Under the pieces are notes generated by a model that was not told the origin of the DNA, did not search any database, and worked only from the letters and a program-made list of their open reading frames with translations. The translations under genes and the position numbers were made by a program. From Branchiostoma floridae (Eukaryota; Chordata; Leptocardii; Amphioxiformes; Branchiostomatidae), in NCBI RefSeq assembly GCF_000003815.2, contig NC_049985.1:16742644-16791028 (forward strand): a stretch of DNA of 48,385 nt. Direction: 5' to 3'. Positions 1 to 10,017 of this stretch are shown piece after piece (the first letter of the stretch is position 1; each line of letters opens with the position of its first letter).

Positions 1-28
1 TCCACAGGGGATGACCTCAGAACTTTGT

Positions 29-55
29 GTATATGTGTGTATATATGTGTATGCA

Positions 56-96
<41 letters not shown>

Positions 97-100
97 ATGT

Positions 101-199
<99 letters not shown>

Positions 200-236
200 T
201 GTATATGTGTGTATATATGTGTATGTGTGCATGTGA
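29..236. repeat. GT/GA microsatellite
   Basis: A long GT dinucleotide run (about 101-196) is preceded by a GA run (about 71-96) and flanked by TATGTG variants. It creates open frames coding for Val-Cys or Thr-His repeats on both strands; these are artefacts of the dinucleotide repeat. Confidence 0.97.
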
Positions 237-239
237 CGT

Positions 240-1757
240 GCAACTACCATTTCACCGGTTGGCCAACAAACACTGTCAGGTATTTCGCCGTACGCTGTCG
301 TTTGGCGTACAGACTGCACAAGTTGGGTGACACACTGTCTATACTCTGTCTTCAGCACAGATCAGTTCTCCTGCAGACCAGTTCTGTCTCAAACAGCCAA
401 CAAACGTGTTGTAATTTACTACAGGCAATCGAGCAAGGTATGTTGGACGTTCTGTTAGTCTCTACCAGACTAAGTACACTGGCTATAAGGAGAATAATGT
501 GTAATTACTAGGGTAGTTTGGCCACCGAAGGGTTTCATCGGCCACGAAGGGGAATGTTGGCCTTCTCGTGGACTGACTCTCCTGGCCAAATATTCCACTT
601 TTTGAACTTTTTCTACGATCCATACCCCCTTAGGAAGGCCTGTTGAAGGCTTACGGTCTATTCTTTGCCTGCCTGTCCGCCGATCACTCTGGAGGAGGAA
701 ACGTTGTATAATTGTGAAAGGGGGAGGGAACTGGCTGCCCTGGGAGGTTACACTGCGTGTATTAAAGGTCATTGGAATGTGGAAAATACTTTAAAAGATC
801 ACAAAGTGATAAAAACACCACAGGGCCAAATTAAGTCTAAGCTGATTGTAAGCTACATTGAATCAGTGACCTGTGAGCCCGAGTCTAAGCAACTTATGTC
901 TTATGTCCATTGAGATAGCCTGGAGTCCAGCCATAGCGACCTTCGGGAGCGGAACAAAGCCAACAAGGCTGGACTCCAGGCTACACCCTTCAGGCTCTTT
1001 TGATGGTGTCAAACTGCTGAAAACTAGCAAAATTTGTCGTTGGCACGGTTTTGTGATCAAGTCAAAGCTCACGGAGAGGACGCGTACGATTGAAGTAGAT
1101 TTTATTTTGTGATGTTTATCTTTCTAATCAGTTCGGAGATGTGTGAAGCGGCTTGGTCTGACGTAGGTGCGTCATTGTGCACGTGTAACCTTCCTGACCC
1201 TTGCGACAGTCTGTTTAAGTAAGGACGTCATATAACGTCCTTGGTTTAAGGTACCGCCCCAGGGGCCTTTGTCTCTATGAGGATGAGTCATGGCTTTTGA
1301 ACTTTTCTGTACCCTCTACACTGTCTTCCCCTGTCTTACCTTCTGAAAAAATCTAAATAAGAAAAATCATAAGATTCTCATGAAAAATCTCAAGATTGAC
1401 TTGAAACATCTCAAGAATTACCACACAATCTCAAGATTTTTAGAACAACTCTCAATATTATTAGATTTTAAACTAGGCGAGACGACCCCCTCCGTTGAGT
1501 ACCAGTTTTTTTTTCAATATATCATCTATGCAAGTTTAAGCTGTAGGAGCTCGAGGCTTCAAGCATTTTTCCAAAGTGCTCTGCTCAGTCCAATGATAAT
1601 CTGCTCGCAGTTTGTTATGTTTCTGAAAGAAAACATACTTAGCATTGTTTTTACTGGCCTACTGGCCTGTGTTGTTTTTGTTTTTTTCGTCGCAAGCCAA
1701 TGAAAATACAACTCAAACATTTACATTGTACAGTCCGGGCCTTTGCCTCGATCCGCC
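240..1757. other. Intergenic stretch upstream of gene A, no gene recognised
   Basis: No exon with recognisable protein similarity was found. The stretch holds a small palindromic element (916-983), an AT-rich patch near 1340-1450 with degenerate repeats of the type AAAATCTCAAGATT, and short open frames without family features. The last 30 bases before the gene A start (TACAGTCC, then GGCCTTTGCCTC) recur upstream of gene B, so they are probably 5' untranslated or core promoter sequence shared by the two duplicates. Confidence 0.5.
916..983. repeat. Short MITE-like palindrome, 17-bp inverted ends
   Basis: TAGCCTGGAGTCCAGCC at 916-932 is the exact reverse complement of 967-983. The loop (GCGACCTTCGGGAGCGGAAC) recurs with the right arm at 40579-40628, so this is a dispersed family. 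Confidence 0.75.
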
Positions 1758-4521
1758 ATGAAATCACTGCTGGGAATGATCCTACCACTCCTGGTGGAAG
1801 CCAGCATGTTGAGGATGGCTGTAGCGACAGGTAGGTCTGTTACAAAATTGAGACGTGTTGTTTTGTTGACTTCGTCCTAAACACTTTAATAGATCTTAGC
1901 ATGAAAGTTCATCTGTGTTGGTGGAATACATTATAGAAATTGCTAAACTTTCTTTCCAACACTAAATTAATATAGGGACTAAATTTTCGGTCAAACTCCG
2001 TCGACCTTGTTCACAGAACTTTCTGATACTTATGACCCCCTCCTGCAAAAGTGGCGTGTTCCTGACGTCACTACTGGTGATAGGGTCATTCTGTGTACTA
2101 TTTAATACTGTTTTGTTCATGTCTGTCATCCCAGCAGAGGTTCATCTCCGGTTTTTGACGTGTTGGTCGGCGTACATAAAGAAACCAGTATAAAAAAAGC
2201 CCGACAAAACGCATAAAACACGTCAAAAAACAGTCGGTGCTGAAGCTCTCTTGATAGAGTACCCGGACATAATCATATATTCTTCTTGTCCCTGATTGGC
2301 GAACATGCTGTCACTATGATTGATGTGCGTGTTTCGGTGTGATTGACGATGACAATCATGCATAAGGTCCTGTTTCTTTTTCAGAGTGTTCCTCTCCTCT
2401 TGGAATGGAATCAAGATCCATTGCAGACAATCGGCTCTCTGCTTCGTCGTCATATAACGATGACTGGCGCCCGAAAAGTGCACGTCTTAACAATAACAGA
2501 TCTTGGTCCCCAGACAACAACAATAGGAGCGAATGGCTACAGATTGACCTGCTGGAGAGGAAAGTTGTATCAGGAATTCAAACGCAGGGATTTCAGAGCC
2601 CTTGGTCTTTGCGACGGTACTATGTGACATCTTTCAAGCTTTCATACTCTGCCGATGCGACGACTTGGAGCATTTTTCAGGAGAATGGATCAGACAAAGT
2701 AAATGATACACGATGATACATCATTTTTCGTATCACCATTATTCATGCACCCTAATCTGATTTCATTCTAGTCATTGATACAATCTATATCAATATGGTA
2801 AGTTGCTTTGGGTTTACATACTATCATGTATAATGCACACATGTAGGTGAGGTAAGGTGAGGAAGCATCATCAGGACAGACGTTTATACATTACAATACA
2901 AACAACTTGGTAGCTCACATAGGGTTATCGTACCCGTCTGTGTTGAACTTCATTTATCCACCTGATACAGTATAACATAGATCTACATTACGGACAATAC
3001 TTTCACCTGATTTGCTCCATACAGATCTTTGTAGGGAACAGCAACGTATATGACGTGAAGGAGAACGACATTGACCCACCAATAAGGGCACGGTTTATCA
3101 GACTGATGGCCGAAACATGGTCGACCTACATCACGATTCGTCTGGAACTCCTGGGGTGCGAGATACAAGGTATAAAGTTGATGATTGACTGAATCAATGA
3201 ATGATTTGGGTGAAAACGACTTTACCAATCCGGTGTACCGAAAGTGCGAAAAGGAACGAAAAGGAGCGAAAAGAAACGAAAAGGACCGAAAAGGACCGAA
3301 AAGGACCGAAAAGGACCGAAAAGGACCGAAAGGACCGAAAAGGAACGAAAGGGAACGAAAGGGAACGAAAGGGAACAAAAAGGAAAGTACCGAAAGTGCG
3401 AAAAGGAACGAAAAGGAACGTTTGTTTCTTTTCGTTCCCTTTCGCTCCTTTTCGTTCCTTTTCGCTCCTTTCCGTTCCTTTTCGTTCCCTTTCGTTCCTT
3501 TTCGTTCATTTTCGTTCCTTTTTGCACTTTCGGTAGACCCTTACAATCCCCATCACTTTCAGATGTGTTGAACTTGAAGAAAAGTAGTCCATTGTAGTTC
3601 AAAATGTTTGTTCACAATTACCATCAAATTTGATGTGAAATATGTAATTCCTTCCCAGGAAGACAGATTTTATTTATTTCCTTATCTACTAACTTGTAGG
3701 TACTAGGTTAAAAGAAATGTTTGAGGAATTATCAGATTGATATGATCAGTCAGTAAGATTGTCTCCTTTCTAGATACAAGCGATGATCAAGCTGGAACCG
3801 TAACCCTTATCAGGTACGGAGGACAATACATAAACACGTGAATTACTAACTAGCTATAGTAGCTTCTGTTGTAAAGTATTAACCGATTTTGCACAGAAAC
3901 ACCAATGATATATGTCAAGGCTTATAACTACTGAAAAGCCCCAAACATTTCACTGTTTTCCATGTTACGTCACAGGCGCCATCATAGGCGGTGTTGGGGT
4001 CGTCATCCTCATCATAGTCATCATTGTCTCCATGTTTTGTGTCAGAAGGTTTGTATTCTTATACCATTGTCTTCATCATATAGCCCACTATGGATACGTA
4101 CAACTATAAAATAACTGCCATCTATCAGTTGAAGTATTTTCATTTGTAGCTAGCGTACGAAAATCTAAGAGCAGGACACTACATTCTGTTCAAATGATAT
4201 ATTCATGTTTATAACATAGAAATTGTTACCAAATGTTCCAACTTTGATCTCCTTATACAGAAAACAGTCCCGTGGTACAGAGGGAAAACAATCGACGCCA
4301 CAACCTGAGAGGTATCAAATACTTCTCATTTAAAAAAAATGATAACAGTGAATCCTTTTCATTTTATTGATTTTTAAAATACGTGGCTAACAAAACCTAT
4401 AGTTCTAAATGTGAGGTAGAGTAGATGTGTTGCAGTTATGCTGGTTGTAATTAATCGCACATGATACGTGCAGTTTTGAATTCAAAAGTAAGTTGATACA
4501 TTTTTGTTTTGCAGGTCCTAA
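1758..4521 (+). CDS. Gene A: discoidin-domain single-pass membrane protein with truncated tail
   Basis: Predicted exons: 1758-1830, 2385-2698, 3025-3169, 3976-4048, 4261-4311, 4515-4521 (220 aa; all GT-AG, phases agree). Residues 1-24 form a signal peptide (MKSLLGMILPLLVEA...). A complete F5/8 type C domain runs from Cys26 (ECSSPLGM) through WLQIDL, IQTQG and PPIRARFIRL to Cys174 (LELLGC). Discoidin domains usually bind glycans, lipids or matrix at the cell surface. The transmembrane exon (GAIIGGVGVVILIIVIIV) begins at residue 178 and follows the discoidin exon directly in frame; no Thr-rich stalk exon is visible. The tail is cut by TAA at 4519-4521, about 20 residues after the membrane. It is a close duplicate of gene B; the introns after exon 2 also align. 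A B-like small exon at 3774-3813 would shift the frame if included. Probably a reduced or decaying copy, though the ectodomain is intact. Confidence 0.7.
3236..3535. repeat. 300-bp simple-sequence foldback of GGACCGAAAA-type units
   Basis: The left arm is about 18 tandem 10-11 bp units (GGAACGAAAA, GGACCGAAAA); the right arm is the reverse complement (TTTTCGTTCC). The outer ends TACCGAAAGTGC and GCACTTTCGGTA are exact inverse copies. It lies in the gene A intron after exon 3. The Lys/Arg-Glu and Pro-Phe-Arg-Ser-Phe reading frames here are repeat artefacts. Confidence 0.95.
3774..3813 (+). pseudogene. Gene A: relic of the small stalk exon
   Basis: Begins with ATACAAG after a TTTCTAG acceptor, like gene B exon 5 (8284-8337), and ends GGAACC...TCAG before a GT. 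Compared with gene B it carries 7 extra bases near its 3' end, giving 40 nt. Inclusion would put the transmembrane exon out of frame, so it is probably skipped or dead. Confidence 0.5.
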
Positions 4522-4639
4522 TGTCTCTGAAGATGGCGAGTATGTAGACACCTGATCATCTAATGTAAACTGACGACAGACGTCTGTCACTGATAATGTC
4601 GGGTACGAGAACATCCCAATGGACCCTGCAAAAGACTGA
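4515..4639 (+). pseudogene. Gene A: decayed cytoplasmic-tail remnant
   Basis: One frame, starting at 4517, reads PNVSEDGEYVDT, then a TGA, six residues to a second TGA, then TSVTDNVGYENIPMDPAKD and a final TGA at 4637-4639. EDGEYVDT and DNVGYENI resemble the acidic-Tyr tail motifs of genes B-D. The frame is not the one entered from the preceding exon, which stops at TAA 4519-4521. Two internal stops plus the phase mismatch suggest decay after duplication. Confidence 0.5.
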
Positions 4640-4740
4640 CACTAGCCAAGTAGTGTCTTTTTACCTTCCCATCATGCAATGCGTGCCTACATCATGTAAT
4701 ATCATTGTGCCAGCAGTGTTTTTCTGAAAATACTATTGAT

Positions 4741-4933
4741 TGATGATATTATACTACTTGCGCATCAGAAAAACACAAATGCACCAAAAAGCACCCATGG
4801 AAAAGTAAAGAAAATGATGTTTGTTGAATTGTTTTTGTAATAATTGTTGACAAATATCATTCTCTTTACTTTCCCATGGGTGCTTTTTGGTGCATTTGTG
4901 TTTTTCTGATGCAAAAGTAGTATAATATCATCA
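4741..4933. mobile_element. MITE-like palindrome, about 193 bp
   Basis: The left arm (4741-4818, TGATGATATTATACTACTTG...) and right arm (about 4856-4933) are near-perfect inverted copies, and pairing continues into the loop. No coding sequence. Target duplication not clear. Lies just 3' of gene A. Confidence 0.85.
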
Positions 4934-6110
4934 TTGGACACTAGCGGTGGCATCTACGGGAATGTGCCACGAGCGCCACCTAGCGGCCAGTATGAAGAAC
5001 TGCGCCCGAACTATATATATCAGAGCTTACATAAGTGTTGAAGTTTGACTGTATTATGATTCATTGAATGTTTATGCATTTGCCGGACTAATATATTAAC
5101 CCACTTTTATACAAGCGCTTTAATACGAAGGATTGACGGTCATTTCTCCGTGTGAAACTAGCAGCGCTTCAATTTCGGAGCATCTGCTGTTTTTATGAAT
5201 GAATAGCTGGTGTATTTCGTATACCTTCATAGACAAACAGCATCGCAGGCAACCACAGGATGTCTGAATTGCGCTGTGGTTTACATAAATATAACGTTAT
5301 CATTATAAAATTACAACATCATTTAAAACCAATCTTAATAATAGTTTGCTCCGCATACATAATATGTTGAGAATTTCCACTAATTATGAAACATTATATC
5401 ACATTACATGCGTACATATACATACTTCGTTAAGGCAATCGTTCTGACAGTTCGCCGTATACATCAAATGGTGCACTTTCTTGGGATCATGGCATATTAT
5501 TCATATTGGGCTATAAAAACGATGATGTAAAATAATGGTGTAAGCTGTACATACATATCATGAGAGGATGTCTCTGAATTTAACTTTCATAAATTTATTA
5601 GTTATGTGACCTAACTGGTAGATTGATAAAAATAAATATAGTTATGTGTTGTAAAATGTAAAGACATAAAGACTCCTAGATATTGTAACTTTCACTGTAG
5701 CAATGTTTTATGATACATGTATTACACTTCAAGAAATAAGCAATGTCATCAGACTTGTAAATATCAAACATTACAACTAATCCGGATGTTTCATAATTCG
5801 GTTTCAATAGTTCATCTATATGCAGAAAGAATTCTTTTTTATACTTAAAGTTTATATATCTGCTGATGCTAAATAACATGTACTTCTTGATTTAAGTTTA
5901 AAATCAAAATTCTGGAACTTTGGTTTCGTGCCATTGCACACTGTGTTTGCTATTCTAAATAGAACTAACTTGAAAAATTTGTCAACGACTGCCGTTCGCG
6001 AGTTGTTTTAGCATTGGAATCGATCCCGATACAGATAAGTTCACCTGTACAAGTCGAAATGTCAATGCATGCGTTTGTGACAACCCCTCCCCACCGACCC
6101 CTGTGTGCCC
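4934..6110. other. Intergenic A-B, no gene seen
   Basis: AT-rich sequence with only short open frames that lack any domain signature. No RNA gene or clear repeat was recognised by eye. Confidence 0.5.
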
Positions 6111-6195
6111 AATGGAACATTCCGTCCGCGACCTCACATCACATGACTTCAGTTTGACATGCTCCCTTGAGCGAGAAAATTACTTCCTCAAACTT
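6111..6195 (+). promoter_or_regulatory. Conserved upstream block of gene B
   Basis: Starts about 145 bp upstream of the gene B ATG and aligns with 9882-9974 upstream of gene C. Shared pieces in the same order: ATGGAACATTCCG, CATCAC(A/G)TGACTTC, GTTTGACATGC and ACTTCCTCAAACTT. ACATTCC resembles a TEAD site, TCACRTGA an E-box, and ACTTCCTC (GAGGAAGT on the other strand) an ETS site; those factor assignments are inference. Confidence 0.6.
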
Positions 6196-6255
6196 ACCTC
6201 AAGCTGCTCAAACATTTGCGATCTAGATACAGTCCTGGCCTTTGCCTCTCTCACC

Positions 6256-9200
6256 ATGAAATCACAATTGGAAATGATCCTACTACTCCTGATAGAAGTT
6301 AGCATGTTGAGGATGGCTGTAGCAACAGGTAGGCCTGCTATAGCCGTAACATTTACGTTGTGTTGTTTTGTCGCCTTTGTGCTAAACACTTACTAATAGA
6401 CACTTTGACACTAGACAGAACCGTACATTCCACTTCCTTATCACTACAGCGAGCTAACGAGGAAATATAGACCAGTAATAGCTATAGTTTCAGAGCTTTA
6501 ACCTCTATTCCGTGATTCATGTCAAAGACGAAGTCCTACCGCTTTTGTTTTGAACGTGACTGGTTACGAACTACGTACGTTATGTACGCAGTTATCACCA
6601 TTCATGTTCACACCCACGTGCCTGTGTAAATATTGCAAGTCACCTTGCCTGACGTCATGAGTTGTAAATTAGCTCTCAGCAGTACGTTTTAAACTTATCA
6701 TTCTAGGTAAAAACATTTGCTCAACAAGTAAACTTGCGTAGTAGGGATATTTCACGTTACCTACGGCTAATACAATTTCCAATTTTACTATCAGTGTATA
6801 TCACACAGATAAGAAGGCTGTGACACAACAAACGTTGATAGTGATGTGGACTTTGTCCCCAGACCAGATTATTTTCCTTTTCATTCCTAACCCCCAAGCA
6901 GGCAATGATATGTCTTTCTGTATAGTCCTGTGTGACTGAAGACTATCGTCATTACATGGCAAGGTTCTGTGTTTTCCAGAGTGTTCATCTCCTCTTGGAA
7001 TGGCATCAAGGGCCATTACAGACAACCAGATCTCTGCTTCGTCTTGGTGGAGCAATTCATGGCGTCCGAAGGAAGCTCGTCTTAACAATAACAAAGCTTG
7101 GGCCCCAAGAACAAATAGTAAAAGCCAATGGCTACAGATTGACCTGCTTGAGAGGAAAGTTATATCACGGATTCAAACGCAGGGACTTCAGAGCTACTGG
7201 GTGAAATCTTTCAAACTTTCATACTCTGGCGATGCGTCGAACTGGAATATTTTTCAGGAGGATGGATCAGACAAAGTAAATGATACGCGATTTCTCATTT
7301 TTCATATCACCATGATTTCTAGAGCCTAATCAGGTTTCATTCTTTGCCGTTAGTACAAACTATAACTTACGATATCTCAACTGTGGGTTTACAAATAATG
7401 CGTATAGGAGGTGAAGTAAAGTGAGATAACATCAACAGACCTTTACACAATATACATTACAACACGACCAACATAGAGATGCACATAGTGCTATCGTACC
7501 AGACTGTATTCATGTATCCATCTGATTCAGTATGATGTTGATTTAGCCACAATATGCGAACGATCCTGTGCCAGCATCTTTGTCAGTTTGAAGTTGACAT
7601 GATTTGCTCTATACAGATATTTGACGGTAACAGCAACGCAAATGGCATAAAGGAGAACAACATTGACCCACCAATAAGGGCACGGTTTATCAGACTGATG
7701 GCAGAAACATGGCGGTACGACATCACGGTTCGTCTGGAGCTTCTGGGGTGCGAGATACAAGGTACGAAGTTGTGGAATGAGTTGCGAGAACTTTGGACGA
7801 TTGGCTGAATTAAAAAATGATTCGCGTGAATGATGTACTTTATCTTCACTGTTGGTTTCATATGCGTAACGTGAATTGTTGACTCTACGTTTTAGCAACC
7901 ACAACGCAAATGCCATCTACAACAACCACGACGCGCTCCACAACAAATCCGGTTACGACAGTAGCAACCACAACATCCATGACAACCAAAAGACCGACGA
8001 CACACGCTTTGTCAGAGATGACGTCACCATCATCCAACAGTAGGTAGAGATATAGTTACGTAGTATACATTCCTCGTCAGGAATGTCAATATGACTATAT
8101 AATATCTATTCCCCAGACATCAACTAAATGTATTTGACACATTTTCAGCATAACTGTCTCGACTTAATTGGCTAACTTCCGAATACAGTGTTTGTTATCA
8201 TGCAATATAAGCTTGTAAAACTACTTGTAACACTTCTTGTAATCAAGTTTTTTGGATACAGTTGTCTTTTCTTTTTCTCCTAGATACAAGTGGAAACAGT
8301 GATTGGTTAGCTGGCAACCAAGCCGGAACCACATCAGGTATGGAGAAAAGTAATTAAATGTGTAGTACTCAGCTTAGTATTTAATCGTAAACTGTGAAGC
8401 AACAGTCATCGATTTGACGTGATCCATTTTTTTTTAAATTTATGCACTTAGGCGCCATCATTGGAGGTGCAGCAGCGGCTGGTGTCGTCATCCTCATCGC
8501 GGCGATAGTTCTTTCCATATTTTTCATCAGAAGGTTGGTTTACTTAGCGTTTATATAGGCTCAATATGACTAGCAATGTACAGTGTTACGCCTCGATCAT
8601 AAATCACTAGGAGTATGTGATTTTAAACGAGAAATAAAAATTTCAATGTAGACATCTTTCAATATATTGTATGCACACATTTGTTCTTACTTTTTCCACT
8701 CCTACGCGGCTACAGACGGCGATCTAAAGCTACAGACGAAAAGGAATCGTCTCCCCAGGCTGACGAAATGGGAACTGTAGACAACATCTACTACGGTGGA
8801 GTTAGGTTCGCGGCCAATGGCAACGCTTCTAACAACGGCAATGTTTCGATTGGCCAATCGGGAGGAATGGTGGACAACGATCTTTACGCTTACGCGGGAA
8901 CAAGCAACGGTGACGTTACGATTGACCAATCAGAAGGAATGGTTGACAACAATCTTTACGCGGGAACTCCTAACGGCAATCCTGCAGTTGACCAATCAGA
9001 GGGAACGGTGGATAATCATCTATATGCGGGGACTGAGTAAGTTACAATTTTGAAAGAGCATCTTACTATCAGTAATATCATGGTGTTTCTAGACAGATGT
9101 TGATGTATTTTGACCGCGGAAATTTTGCTTCAATGTTGTATTGTTGTTGTTTTTTACAGTGACAGATGTATGGGGTCAAGACATCATGGTGGCGATGACA

Positions 9201-9277
9201 GCGCCCAAGACAACGTGTATTACAATTTAGCACACACGTCTGAGGAAGGCTCTGTGGAGAACGATATCTACTGCTGA
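6256..9277 (+). CDS. Gene B: discoidin receptor with six-fold tyrosine motif tail
   Basis: Exons: 6256-6328, 6980-7275, 7617-7761, 7896-8039, 8284-8337, 8452-8533, 8716-9036, 9160-9277 (410 aa, phases consistent). Residues 1-24 are the signal peptide. The discoidin domain runs Cys26 (ECSSPLGM) to Cys168 (LELLGC) with WLQIDL and IQTQG. Residues about 172-237 are a Thr/Ser-rich, probably O-glycosylated stalk. The transmembrane segment is about 239-262 (GAIIGGAAAAGVVILIAAIV). The 145-residue tail repeats GTVDNIYY, GMVDNDLY, GMVDNNLY, GTVDNHLY, SAQDNVYYNL and GSVENDIYC, the last at the C-terminus; YYN fits a Grb2-type YxN. The role is inferred: a surface receptor signalling through tyrosine phosphorylation. 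The stalk exon donor is set at 8040 (A|GTAGGT), because the later GT breaks the frame. A candidate ATTAAA poly-A signal is near 9622. Confidence 0.93.
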
Positions 9278-9881
9278 AAACACGTCATCGCAATCTAATA
9301 ATGATTCTTTCATTCTATTCAGTCTAGACTAACCTTTAATGATAACTGAATGTCAATTGCCATATAGACTGTGAACCTATTAGAATGCATTATGCCGAAA
9401 TGATCTTTGTAGGGAAAACTGCTACATTTAGAAAGCATTCAGCATTCAAGTGATACACGATCGACCAAAGCTACATTTGCATGCTTTTTATGAAACTTTA
9501 TTCTGCATTATCATCTGTCAAAGGAGCTGTCACTGTACAAAAATTGTGATCTAATCGTCGTAATTCTGTTGTCATGTTGTCCATACGGTTTTACTCTATT
9601 GGCTTGTCATTCCGAAAAAAATATTAAATCAAATGTCATATCATACAGTTTATGATGTCATTCTTTTTTAATGTCACAATGATACAAATATAAACTTGTA
9701 CAAATTGTTCTTTTTTGTCAAGTGTTTGTAAACTTCGAAAGAGATGTAGACCTACTTCACCAGACGTGCACATTCAAATCTAACTTCCGTAAACGTAGTT
9801 ATTTTGATCAGCTAGCCATTAATGAGAAGTAGCTTTTAACTTTGTTCTGCTGTCATAAGAAAAAAACCTCCCTTTCTGGCC
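9278..9881. other. Gene B 3' UTR and intergenic B-C
   Basis: No gene seen. AT-rich sequence with the ATTAAA candidate poly-A signal at about 9622. Confidence 0.5.
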
Positions 9882-9974
9882 GATGGAACATTCCGCCATG
9901 GTGTTGCATCACGTGACTTCTGTTTGACATGCACCAATGATCAAGCAGGTTACTAGTACTTCCTCAAACTTGTC
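9882..9974 (+). promoter_or_regulatory. Conserved upstream block of gene C
   Basis: Counterpart of the gene B block at 6111-6195, about 135 bp before the gene C ATG: ATGGAACATTCCG, CATCACGTGACTTC, GTTTGACATGC, ACTTCCTCAAACTT. The B and C introns near their starts do not align this well, so selection on a promoter or leader is a fair reading. Confidence 0.6.
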
Positions 9975-10017
9975 AAAAGGGAACCCCACCTGCATGGCGC
10001 ATCTTTCTTGGTCCACC

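Noticed and set aside
11-511. Val-Cys and Thr-His repeat open frames
   Set aside because: Produced by the GT/GA microsatellite in all frames.
470-772. 100-codon minus-strand frame rich in Arg and Pro
   Set aside because: No domain, splice context or family pattern recognised; may be repeat-derived, but cannot be supported as a gene.
2983-3602. Open frames with PFRSF or KRNEKERK repeats on both strands
   Set aside because: Translation of the 10-bp foldback array.
4553-4639. Selenocysteine or programmed readthrough at the gene A TGA codons
   Set aside because: No SECIS-like element was evident and the frame is not the one entered by splicing; decay is simpler.
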